DNA of 64,000 bases, from positions 132,325,282 to 132,389,281 of the forward strand of contig CP136062.1 in NCBI GenBank assembly GCA_032622095.1, read 5' to 3'. Positions 54,565 to 64,000 of the stretch are shown here, one piece after another. This DNA comes from Siphonodentalium dalli (Eukaryota; Mollusca; Scaphopoda; Gadilida; Siphonodentaliidae). Below the pieces are notes generated by a model. The model saw only the letters and a list, made by a program, of their open reading frames with translations, searched no databases and was not told the DNA's origin. Position 1 is the first letter of the stretch. The number at the start of each line of letters is the position of its first letter. A program made the position numbers and the translations under genes.

Positions 54565-56248
54565 ATAGAATCCAAAACGCGTGTACAGATTGAGATCAAA
54601 TTTCGTATGTAAGTGTCAAATCCCGCCGACACGAACGTGGTCGCGGTTTAGAGAAGCTCAGAGCACCCGTTCTCCAATCTCAAATCACCGCATAGGCACG
54701 GCGGGGGTTAATCAAGTGATTATTTAATGAGCGTTTGTTTTTGACGCATCTCTATAAAGAGCGTCTTTTTCCCATTCAACGTTATTCGCATCTGCAGAGT
54801 TATACGGGAACGCAAACGTTATCGCTCGAAATTTATTCCCTGCGAGCACGGATGGCGCGCTCTGTTTTTACAGTATATACCTTTGGTATATACCGAAATC
54901 ATCCCAGATAATCACGAATATAGCATCAGATTTCTCCCCAGATATACCGTTATAAAGCTACTGGAATCTGCCAATCTACGGGAAATTCCAGGGAATGCCG
55001 ATTGAGCTCAAACATGCTACCTACGGGAAGTGTCATATATATGAGTGTGTCCTTTATAGACTCTAACCGATTGAGCTCAAACTTGCTAAATAAGAAAATA
55101 GCCCCCAAGCCGTAAATATCAACAACAACGATATTGCTACCTACGGGGAGCAACGTTACTAGCATCTGCAGAATTATGCAGAGAGAAAGTGCTTTCCGAT
55201 TTTTAGAACGCAACACATGTTTACGTCGCGTTGGTGATTGAGGTTCACAACGGGGTTAATTGACTGTCCGCTCTTTGCGACGATGAGGTTCACGGCGGGG
55301 ACTATTGACCAACACTCACAATTTCGTCTTTTGCATCAGATACCAACACCTCGACCGATCGGGACGAAACTTGGTACGTGAGTGTAGTTTGACCAGGTGG
55401 TCGTCGCTGTCGTATTGGCGAGCCCGTGCGACGCCCGTGTAGCATGCGCAGCCGAGATATCGGAAACGGGTGGAGCTATCGACTTGAAATTTGGTATGTG
55501 AATGTATCTTGCCCCGGATACGAATTTTATCGGGTCGCCGAGCCCGTGCGACGCCAGATACGCGCATGCACAGACCAGATCTCGGAAACGGGTGGAGCTA
55601 TCGACATGAAATTTGTTTTTTGAGTAGCCCGGTCCTGTACGGGGTTACATTGAAAAACTAAAATTAATGGATCGACCAAAGCCATGGGACGAATGCCGCC
55701 AGTGGCGGGCTAACCTGCTAGTATATATTATATTTTAGTTTGTTTGGGCTCAAAACTGAATTAATTTATACACATTTACAACTATTTGATCGCCGTAACG
55801 GGAACGCATTGTACGACCAAAACATCGTTTGTGATCGCATGTATATCAACGTTTCCGGGACGCGTAATAAACACTTGTTTTGCAGATATAGTGACCAGTG
55901 TATTCAATCTCGTACTTAGGGTAATGCTGGTCGCGGTTAACCGGTCATGGTTAGGTTAATGCCTGTGGTTAACCGGTTAGGAAAAAACTCCAACAGTCCC
56001 AGCACTACATATTTGGTGTCGTTAATTCACATGATTAAATTACTTGCATCATGGAGAAGAATTGGAGAAGTCGGCTTTTACCGATAACCTCATCATGTCC
56101 TCAATTAGTCAATACCCTCAAATCTCTAAAAATAGATATTGAGATAAAGATTGTCGGCAGTTTCAAAATTGGCCATGGAAATAAGCAATGCCATGGGAAT
56201 CCAGTGGCAACATGTGGAACCTAAAATGCCACAGCATTAAATTTACCT
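54250..56248. repeat. Segmental duplication, copy A (split by a Helitron)
   Basis: 54250-54500 plus 55722-56248 match 62595-63391 at roughly 95% or better. The match includes the hAT right end (GGTTAACCGGTTAGG, then CCCAGCACTA at about 55995-56004) and at least 240 bp of flank beyond it. Because non-element flank is shared, this is a duplication of the locus and not two insertions. The only large difference is the 1,221 bp Helitron. Confidence 0.92.
54501..55721 (+). mobile_element. Non-autonomous Helitron, 1,221 bp, exact ends known
   Basis: It starts TCTATACTATATATTTTGAG and ends GGGCTAACCTGCTAG. That gives the 5' TC and 3' CTRR (CTAG) of Helitrons, with a GC hairpin (CCGCC/GGCGG, 55696-55708) about nine bases before the end. 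It lies exactly between A and T of the sequence preserved uninterrupted at 62842/62843, without target duplication. Internally it has a (TG)n tract (about 54530-54558) and two copies of a block with 'GAGCCCGTGCGACGCC' and 'CGGAAACGGGTGGAGCTATC' (about 55421-55500 and 55538-55618). It has no Rep/helicase gene. Confidence 0.93.
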
Positions 56249-56390
56249 CTATATGTGTTTATTACCTCCATTACTGAAGAGCATACATAGTGTTACACAG
56301 TATTCATAAGTATCTAGATCCGATAACACATTATATACAATAAATTAGGATATATACATTGCAAAAACAGAAAATAGAGAGAGCTGGATA
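56249..56390. other. Short non-coding spacer
   Basis: Sequence between the end of copy A and the palindromic element. Nothing recognised. Confidence 0.5.
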
Positions 56391-57850
56391 TAGTCGGTCT
56401 CACAACTGGGCTCTTTAGGGAATAACCAACCACTTTCTGTTTGATACTGATTCTAGAGTACTTTTCGATGAGGAATTCAGTGGTGCCGACCGATTTTTGA
56501 TAAAAGGGGCCCAAATTCCATTTTTAAGGGCCTGGACCCCAATTTTGGGGTTCAGCCCTTTTTTCTCAAAGTTGAGCCCCCAATTAGAATTTTAATGACC
56601 TATATGCATTAATGCCACATAGAGGTATCATTTCTGATATTTTCTATAGCATTATAAGATGGGATTGACCTTCAAGGAGCTCTTGACCTTGAAAATCCAA
56701 AATGGCCAACTTCAAAATTAGCAAAAATTTAGCAAAGTCAAGAATAATTAAAATAGTGCAACATATAGATTTTTTTTTTTCATCTTTAGAGTATCAGTAC
56801 ATTGTGCTTCCACTCATGAGTACTCAACAAAGTTTTGGATGGTATGTATTGACCGTAGAATAAAAAACTGACATATTCTCAATAACCAAGATTTTGACAA
56901 AATCATACATTTTATGGTAATTGATTAGTAGTGCAAACACTGCTGAAAACAAGGGTAGCTAATGGTAGCTAATGATATGATATGAATAAATACTTGTATT
57001 GATGAGTAGTTCATCCTTTTTATATTGATTTCACGGCCGTTGATATTAGATGGCTGCCAAAATGGCTATAGATTGGATGACATATCACATTTTTATCATT
57101 GTAAATGAGTGCAATGTGGCACTTCATTTAAACTATAGCTAACAGGAGAACAGTATGTCGTTTATGGTTCTAATGTTGAATTGCATTTTAGTTTGAAATT
57201 TATTTTAATAAGTAAGGGTTATAGAACATAGTTCTTTACCAGAATCAATTGAGTCGAAGGTGAGATCTATTCTAGTCAAGAACTATCCACGTGCTCTGAC
57301 CAACTTAGAGCACAATTGACCATGCACAATGGGATTAGCTGGAAATCGCTGCTGAGCATGTGTTGTCCCCGACACACAGCATATGCCCTTCCAGACTTTG
57401 AACATTCTTTGGAATTTGGTGTGCTTTATCAAAAATCAGGCAATGATTGTGCTCTAATCAACTGAAATGTACAGATTGAACATGGTTTTCGAAATTTGTT
57501 GACAACATTTAGCAGCTGATCTGATTTACGTGACACTAAAGCTATGGAACATGCTAAACAATTTTGCTAAATGGAATGACCAGCTGTTTGCTTCATGCAG
57601 CAACCACAAGTTGCGATCTTAAAATGGGTATTTTATTTGTGCATAGTAAAAACATGTTGTAATCAGACGAAAGATGACCATATATCCCAGTATATATTTC
57701 AGAAGTAATCAATTCTTCCAAAATGGCTTTGACAACTCATCTCACAAAAAGATTTAGGAAATGATGGAATCATCACTATTCAATCAATAGTAGAATGAGC
57801 CTTTGTCAGTCCCACATTAATTTTGATTGGCCATGATAGTTGCAGCACTT
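56391..57850. repeat. Left arm of the palindromic element
   Basis: Inverted counterpart of 60480-61414. The best-preserved part is the outermost 650 bp. The middle (57200-57780) has no partner and is an insertion here or a deletion opposite. Confidence 0.75.
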
Positions 57851-58575
57851 GCAGGTTGAAGAAGACGAGGGTCTATAATTTCACTAACATAATTCTTCAT
57901 AATAGCTAAAAGCCCTCATAACTTACCATTTTAAAGATATTTTCATTTTCAATACCACCCCAGGTTATTAAAGTGGTCCTGCTAATTTTATATCATGCTG
58001 ATGGGTACTGCTGGATTGCTATGATGTTTGTAGGTCAAAGCGATTGTGTTAAGAAAGAGTACCATTATTTTACCTAAAGTTGGTCATTTTTTCATTGTTT
58101 GGATATTCCGAGCGATTTGTACAAAAGCCAGAGTATGTATGAAACATTCAAGAAATATATATTTCAAAATAATTTAGTAATGTGTACGTTGATGTTTGGT
58201 AAACAACATGAATAGTCATCTCAATTATGGTCAGTTTGTAACAACCAGCGGCCATTATTAAAATATACATGTTTTTTAATGTTTTCTACGTAGTGGCTTA
58301 TCCTCGATTTGTTCAGATCGCTTTACTCTACCAGAGTATCATAGCAAATTTATTAGCATCATCACTCAACTTCGGCCATGAATATATTGTGACATATGGG
58401 GCAGTGGAAAATAATCGCTGAATCTTTTTTAACTATAATTCTAGTACGGTTGTTGAAAACCTACACAATACTGTCTTGGTCTGATAAGAGTCATGTTTAT
58501 TTAGGAGTATGGACATGCAGTCCACCATCTCATGAAATTAAATGGGCTCTGCACTAGTAACATCTGGGTTCCTAG

Positions 58576-59447
58576 CAGGGACCAGCCTAGACCAGATTTT
58601 CAGGGCGAAATGACTTCGCCTTACTATAAAAATAAGGCGAAGTGGCCGTTCTAAAGGGCGAAGTGAGTCTACAAAATTTGAATTTATCAGTACTACGACA
58701 GGAGTCGCTATAGAACGAAAATAGGAGAGATGTAATATGTCAATTAAACTTATGAAACAATGGTTGAAATATGGAATCTTTATGTTCACTTCATGACCCT
58801 AATAACTATTAATAATACCCAAACATAATTGTGAGAGGATAGCAACATTTTATATCGTAATTGTGGGAGAATGACAGGATTTTATTTCATATTTTTCGGG
58901 TTTTTAAAAATGCCAACAATATTTATCAAACCGAAACGAAACGAAATCATAAACACTTTTACTGCGCTCTATTAGTAATCCCGTTTGAAATTTTAATATG
59001 CTTCACAAATGAATTGTTTTAAAATTTCCTTAACCAAACTCCATAGAGGGAGTGATGAACTGACACATTGTGAGAGCTGTGAGTTGTAATCTTCATTGTA
59101 AGGTGTGGTAATCACGGTAATCTAAAAATCACAACAACCAGATTAGCACTTGAGGCCCGACGATGTTTTCACAGCTGCCAGTAATCAGACTCCGTTGTCA
59201 ACATTCTTCCAGATTGGAGCAATACAGGTGTTAATTGTTTTATAACACACTGATAGTGGAGTATTGTGTGTAATCACAGTTGACAGTTGTAAATTATCAT
59301 AAATTATTTGGGACATTTTGCCGATTTTCGTCTGTCAACTTTGGAATTTTCAGGGCGACTTGAACTTCGCCCGACTGCAAAAATAAGGCGAAGCGGACGG
59401 CGCTAGGGCGAAGAAGTCGCCCACGTCGCCCTCTCGGCTGGTCCCTG
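58576..59447. mobile_element. hAT MITE, 872 bp, with perfect 8 bp target duplication
   Basis: The ends are CAGGGACCAGCC and GGCTGGTCCCTG, flanked by GTTCCTAG at 58568-58575 and 59448-59455. Subterminal GGCGAAG/CTTCGCC motifs are repeated many times at both ends (about 58600-58665 and 59350-59430), probably transposase binding sites. It has no coding sequence. It lies in the loop of the 5 kb palindromic element, hence is younger. Confidence 0.93.
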
Positions 59448-60479
59448 GTTCCTAGGACCCATTAATATTAACAAATGCAACACAAATGAAAAATACATCG
59501 TAACTTTCCTCAAATATAGATTATAACCTGACAATCATAGTGTTAGAATCAGTCTACATGTATATGTAGGCATGGCCATAGCTTGTTTTTTGAAAGACTA
59601 CAGAGTGCTGACGTATTGCATTACAACATCCACAGATCTACAAAAACATCTGACAAAATATGGTGTATGACTATTTGTGATTAGTCACTGACTTCCATGT
59701 CTTGTATAAGTTTTTTTTCTCATGGCCAGTCTGGTATCATAAAATGAAGTTTTTCTGGGTCAGCAAACCAGTTTCAAATGGGCTCTACTTTATCAAATTT
59801 AACAGCATTAAATAGTTAATGGTAATGTGATCATTTTCACTTGATAAGTTGAAATATGAGACAGTATTGCATAGCATGGCTACCTGCAGAATGTAGATTT
59901 GTCTGGTATGAATTAATATCTGCATATCAACTGATGCTTGTATTTTTCTTCTAACTCACTCTGAACTCACAATACAACAGGATTGCATTCTGAATTTCAA
60001 GCCCATGAAGCTAGACACTTTAGAATCAAGCTTGCCAAATACGTTTCCAGGAACCTCACATGAACTCACTCAGTTGAACACAAGAAACGATTGTCAAGTT
60101 GGAAAATATTCTGTATGTATGTAAGCCCTATATGTTTAATGTGTAGATTTGACTGGACTAAAGCCTTTATACAATAATCTGAAGGATTATTTTCAATCTT
60201 TATTACTGGACATCACACCAATAACCAATAGACATACATTTATTAGTTTTGAACAGGACAATATCTTTTAATATTACTGCAACTGCATTCTTTCTTATGA
60301 CTTGTTTTCTTACAAACTCCCAAATTTTAACCAGAAACAATTTAGGGCAAATATACATCTACGTGTACATTTACATATATGTTCAAATTCATAAAAAAAA
60401 CACTCAATCAGAATATAAGTATAGGCGATCATGATGGGCTAGCCATTATTTGTCCTAAAGTAATGTTCATGTTAGGAAA

Positions 60480-61414
60480 ATAGTAGAACCTTTATTCAAA
60501 ATGGTGGTGATGACATGTGGCCAATCAAAATTGCTGTGGGACTGTTAAAGACACAATCTGCTCAACTACCAAATCACACTGATTTATCAAATTGTAGTAA
60601 CTCAACATTTACTAAACCTACTTGTGGGCTGAGTATAATTCAATTCAACATTAGAGTACCATAAATACATTCTTTTCTCCCATAAATTTAAAGGAAAAAA
60701 ACACATTGAACTCATTTATAATGATAATGTGATATATGTCATCCCATTTATAACCATTTTGGCAGCCATCTCACACCAAAGGCCATGAAATCTAGATAGC
60801 AAAGGATGATTTACTCTCAATTACATGTATTCATTCAAATTATATCACTACCCTTTTTAGGTTTTAGGTTTTAGGTTACTGACCAAATGCCCTATAATTG
60901 ATGATTTCCTCAACATCTTTGTTATTCGGCAAATGTCTGTTTTTCATTCTACGACCAATATATTCCATCCAAAAACTTTGCTAAGCACTCATGAGTGGAA
61001 GCACAAAGGTGCTGATCCTTTAAAGATGAAAACATTCTATAGGTAGCACAATTTTTAATTATTCTTGACTTTGCTAAATTTTTGCAAATTTGAAGTCGGC
61101 TATTTTGGATTTTCAGAGTCAAGAGCTCCTTGAAGGTCAATCCTGTCTGATAATGGTACAGAAAATATCAGAAATGATACTTGTATGTGGCACTGATGCA
61201 TATAGGTCAATAAAATTTTAATTGGGGGCTCAACTTTGAGATAAAAGTGCTGAACCCCAAAATTGGGGTTCAGGCCCTTAAAAGTGGAATTTGGGCCCCT
61301 TTTATCAAAAATCGGTCGGCACCACTGAATTCCTCATCGAAAAGTACTCTAGAATCAGTATCAAACAGAAAGTGGTTGGATATTCCCTAAAGAGCCCAGT
61401 TGTGAGACCGACTA
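60480..61414. repeat. Right arm of the palindromic element
   Basis: Inverted counterpart of 56391-57850. It includes a GGTTTTAGGTTTTAGGTTA triplication near 60858. Confidence 0.75.
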
Positions 61415-61529
61415 ATAGTGCTGGAGTGACACTGAGTGCAGAGAGAGGGAGTGGTATTGAGAAAGAGAGAAAGAGAAGATAGTTATAAAGATACAAATAG
61501 TATGATGTCTATCTCACACGCAAGTGGCT

Positions 61530-62594
61530 TCGTGGAAGAGAGATAAATGTATTTGGCTTATTTCATTCTCACACGCTAGTGGTTACTGTCACAAAACAAA
61601 TAATCTTTCATCGGAGAACGCGAACTCCGTCATTTTATACAATTTGTTTGATGAACCGACATGCCCGGATGAGAAACTGTGCCGCGAATATCAAAAGTTT
61701 GTCCCAACAGAGTTCTACGACCGGTGGTGGGTCAAAGGCAGTGCCCCCTAGAAAGAATTCGTGAAGACGATTTGGTTCCAGGGAATCCATGAACACGAAG
61801 ACATCGATTCCGTAATGGTCCAAGATACCACACCAGAAGATGTAACATAGTTGAACCATTGCCGGGGAGGTACACGAATTTGTGATGTGCTCCATCTCGT
61901 CGTTATAGATTGCTCTACAAGCTGAGCACACAGAGTTGTTTTTGAACGTTGTTTTGTTACAATGAATAGCGAGGTTCCTCAATTCTGCTGACTGACGTGG
62001 GTTCTCAACAAGGAGTCTCCAGATGCTCCAGGAAGAGAGGGGATCGCTGTGGGTCGAGAGTAGACGGTGTAACTGTGTCCTCGGAGACTGATGTTATCCA
62101 TTCATCAGAGTAATGGTCACGCACAGCTGTTTTGACGATACTTTTCCAACAGGGTTTAGTCGGAAAACATCCTTCCTTGAGAAAATTGCTCAAGTACGAC
62201 TCGAGATTGTACAATTGAATGATGTCAGTGATGTCAGCAGCAAAGCCTGTTGCTGCCAACTTGCTGGGATATTGAACAGTTGTAGTTGATATATTTTGTA
62301 CAGGAATATTTTGAGAGGAGTGTCGTGTGTCGTGGGTAAATGAATGAGGTCTCCCAGAAATAAAAGTTTCCGAACATGTAGCTGGTGTTTTACAGGTAGA
62401 AGTCCAAGAAGTCCGTTAGATAGGTTTGTGCTTGCTCTGCGAGGAAGATTTTGCATGTGTTTCGAGCAGGTTCGGAAAGATTTTTCGATAGTATACATTG
62501 CTTCTTTGCTCGGTGTGTTGAGAAGTTCTGCACCATATAAAGCTTTTGGTAGAACGATGCTCTGAAGAAGATTTGACATCGTGAGTGGGCTGCA
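61530..62594 (-). pseudogene. 5'-truncated LINE: reverse transcriptase C-terminal region
   Basis: On the minus strand successive frames give LPKALYGAELLNTPSKEAMY, NLPRRASTNLSNGLLGLLPV and LLFLGDLIHLP (62190-62594), KSIVKTAVRDHYSDEW (62005-62259), then CSACRAIYNDEMEHITNSCT, a C-x2-C-x8-H-x4-C zinc motif (61635-61982). This is the thumb/connection and zinc-finger end of a non-LTR polymerase. The 5' truncation point is 62594, exactly where copy B of the segmental duplication begins. The 3' tail lies near 61500. It has stops and frame changes. Confidence 0.75.
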
Positions 62595-63391
62595 TTTATT
62601 AAATAATTGAAGTAACATCGTGTAGCCACTGTGATTAATACATACCTGCCTAAGTAGATACCCAAACACTAGTAAACATTACTAAACAACAGTATACCTA
62701 CCTTCAGTACCTTGTTTGGGCTAATCGTGCCCGGGATATACACAAGGGAGGAACTATATTTCATCGATGAAGGTTTTGCAAGCAAGCGTTGTTTATGCGG
62801 TGCGGAACTCCCGTAAACATCGATATATTAGCGCACCACTAATATAAATTATATTTTAGTTTGTTTGCAGGCTCAAAACTGAATTAATTTATACACATTT
62901 ACAACTATTTGATCGCCGTAACAGGAACGCATTGTACGACCAAAACATCGTTTGTGATCGCATGTATATCAACGTTTCCGGGACGCGTAATAAACACTTG
63001 TTTTGCAGATATAGTGACCAGTGTATTCAATCTCGTACTTAGGGTAATGCTGGTCGCGGTTAACCGGTTATGGTTAGGTTAATGCCTGTGGTTAACCGGT
63101 TAGGAAAAAACCCCAACCGTCCCAGCACTACATATTTGGTGTCGTTAATTCACATGATTAAATTACTTGCATCTTTGAGAAGAATTGGAGAAGTCGGCTT
63201 TTACCGATAACCTCATCAAAACATCATCATCATGTCCTCAATTAATTAGTCAATACCCTCAAATCTCTAAAAATAGATATCGAGATAAAGATTGTTGGCA
63301 GTTTCAAAATTGGCCATGGAAATAAGCAATGCCGTGGGAATCCCGTAGCAACATGTGGAACCTAAAATGCCACAGCATTAAATTTACCTCA
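62595..63391. repeat. Segmental duplication, copy B (uninterrupted)
   Basis: It matches copy A (54250-56248 without the Helitron). It carries the same hAT right end (about 63055-63130, ending CCGTCCCAGCACTA) and flank. The Helitron empty site is at 62842/62843. Small differences include AAGTAG (62652-62657) and CATCATCAAAA-type insertions. Confidence 0.92.
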
Positions 63392-63426
63392 ATACCTATG
63401 GGAGGCCCTTTTCACATTTATTATTT

Positions 63427-63517
63427 ATTTGCGCTTAAGCGCAAATAACCTCTATCATTTGCGCTTAAGCGCAAATATTTGCGCTTAAGCGTAAATCATT
63501 TGCGCTTAAGCGCAAAT
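63427..63517. repeat. Cluster of four 20 bp palindromes
   Basis: ATTTGCGCTTAAGCGCAAAT, a perfect 20 bp palindrome, at 63427-63446, 63457-63476 and 63498-63517, and with one mismatch (GCGTAAAT) at 63477-63496. Spacing is 30, 20 and 21 bp, about two to three helical turns, so dimer binding to one face is conceivable. It follows copy B directly. Confidence 0.95.
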
Positions 63518-64000
63518 ACAAATTAATATTCATTGATTCCCCCCTGAATTAATTTTAAATGGCACAGGCCTAAACACATCACTCAAGTCTATATAGGCAG
63601 GCCTTAAAATTCCCCCCAACTCACGGCGTTTACCGATGTCCCCAAATTATAGAAATGTCCCCAAATTAGGAGGCACATTTGACAAAATGTCACCGCAAAA
63701 TCGAAGAAAGTTTGCCGCAAAAAAAAAAAAAATTCTTAAAATATAATATGCTGTCGGAGCAACGCACCATAAACAATGCGTGAAACCGAAAGCGGAAGTT
63801 TTAATTTTACTCTTTCTGGACTTCTGACCTATGACCTCTTGGGCCCGACGAGGTTTTCAGATTGTACTTTTTTCTGTTTCTTTGTTTCCCCTCGCGTCTT
63901 GGTGGGGCACAATAACGTAGAATAAAGAATACATGGAACGGATCGTGCAGGTTTCTGAACCGAAAGTAAAATATAGGTCGCAAACTGCACGATTCGGCCG
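63518..64000. other. Non-coding stretch to the window end
   Basis: No gene recognised. An A-run lies at 63718-63732. Confidence 0.5.

Larger units (their letters stand above)
56391..61414. mobile_element. Large palindromic (long-TIR) element, ~5.0 kb
   Basis: The ends read TAGTCGGTCTCACAACTGGG and its complement at 61395-61414. The arms match at ~90% or better for more than 600 bp (GATACTGATTCTAGAGTACT, AAAAGGGGCCCAAATTCCA and others), then more loosely to about 57850 and 60480. The left arm has ~580 bp (about 57200-57780) that the right one lacks. Flanks GGATA and ATAGT suggest a TA or ATA duplication. The loop has a nested hAT MITE and no transposase, so the element is non-autonomous. Both arms contain the same antisense-paired open frame (MGPFYQKSVGTTEFL), a by-product. 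Confidence 0.8.

Noticed and set aside
56314-61482. Twin open frames starting MGPFYQKSVGTTEFL on opposite strands
   Set aside because: They are the same stretch in the two inverted arms; the peptides diverge immediately at the element border, as expected for non-coding repeat DNA.

Overview
This is eukaryotic, animal DNA: AT-rich, with spliced genes, no operons, and almost wholly made of mobile elements and their wreckage. The makeup suggests a marine lophotrochozoan, most likely a mollusc. It has DIRS and Ngaro-like tyrosine-recombinase retroelements, BED-finger hAT transposons, a non-autonomous Helitron, APE-type LINEs, a protein-primed DNA polymerase remnant, and the dispersed repeat with 'AAGGGCCATAACTC', 'CAAGATGGCTGCTGGCGGCCATG' and 'GACGGACGGAC' blocks that I associate with bivalve and gastropod genomes. 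The species cannot be named from this window.

Layout. 1-1171: a small tandem duplication and a TTAA-flanked MITE. 2178-8025: a large foldback structure whose ~850 bp arms enclose a diverged ~187 bp tandem array. 8620-10452: a composite repeat with eight ~160 bp units. 10530-14020: a broken but long, intron-containing DDE-type transposase-like gene of a family I cannot name. 15232-22228: a LINE (endonuclease part) split by a complete DIRS element (15529-20358) and by a 550 bp hAT-like MITE with an 8 bp target duplication. 22604-25717: a delimited hAT transposon with perfect 8 bp target duplication. 28784-32576: an Ngaro-like YR retrotransposon whose tyrosine recombinase is nearly complete. 32949-34990: a second, decayed hAT gene. 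35113-35766: remnants of a Polinton-type DNA polymerase B and, next to it, a PC4/p15-like DNA-binding protein. 35798-36693: a 93 bp tandem array.

37-48 kb is mostly anonymous, with a perfect 67 bp hairpin MITE, several short tandem arrays, a Gag remnant and weak coding scraps. 48.3-49.3 kb holds another tyrosine recombinase pseudogene. The only good candidate for a host gene is on the minus strand: a signal-peptide exon (52067-52258) and a cleanly spliced exon (50467-50657).

53.5-64 kb contains a segmental duplication in two copies. One is interrupted by a Helitron exactly at an A|T site and the other preserves the empty site. Between them lie a 5 kb palindromic element with a hAT MITE in its loop and a 5'-truncated LINE; a cluster of four 20 bp palindromes lies just beyond the second copy. 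The elements do not form a pathway. They record successive nested insertions, and nearly every transposition gene carries frameshifts, stops or deletions.
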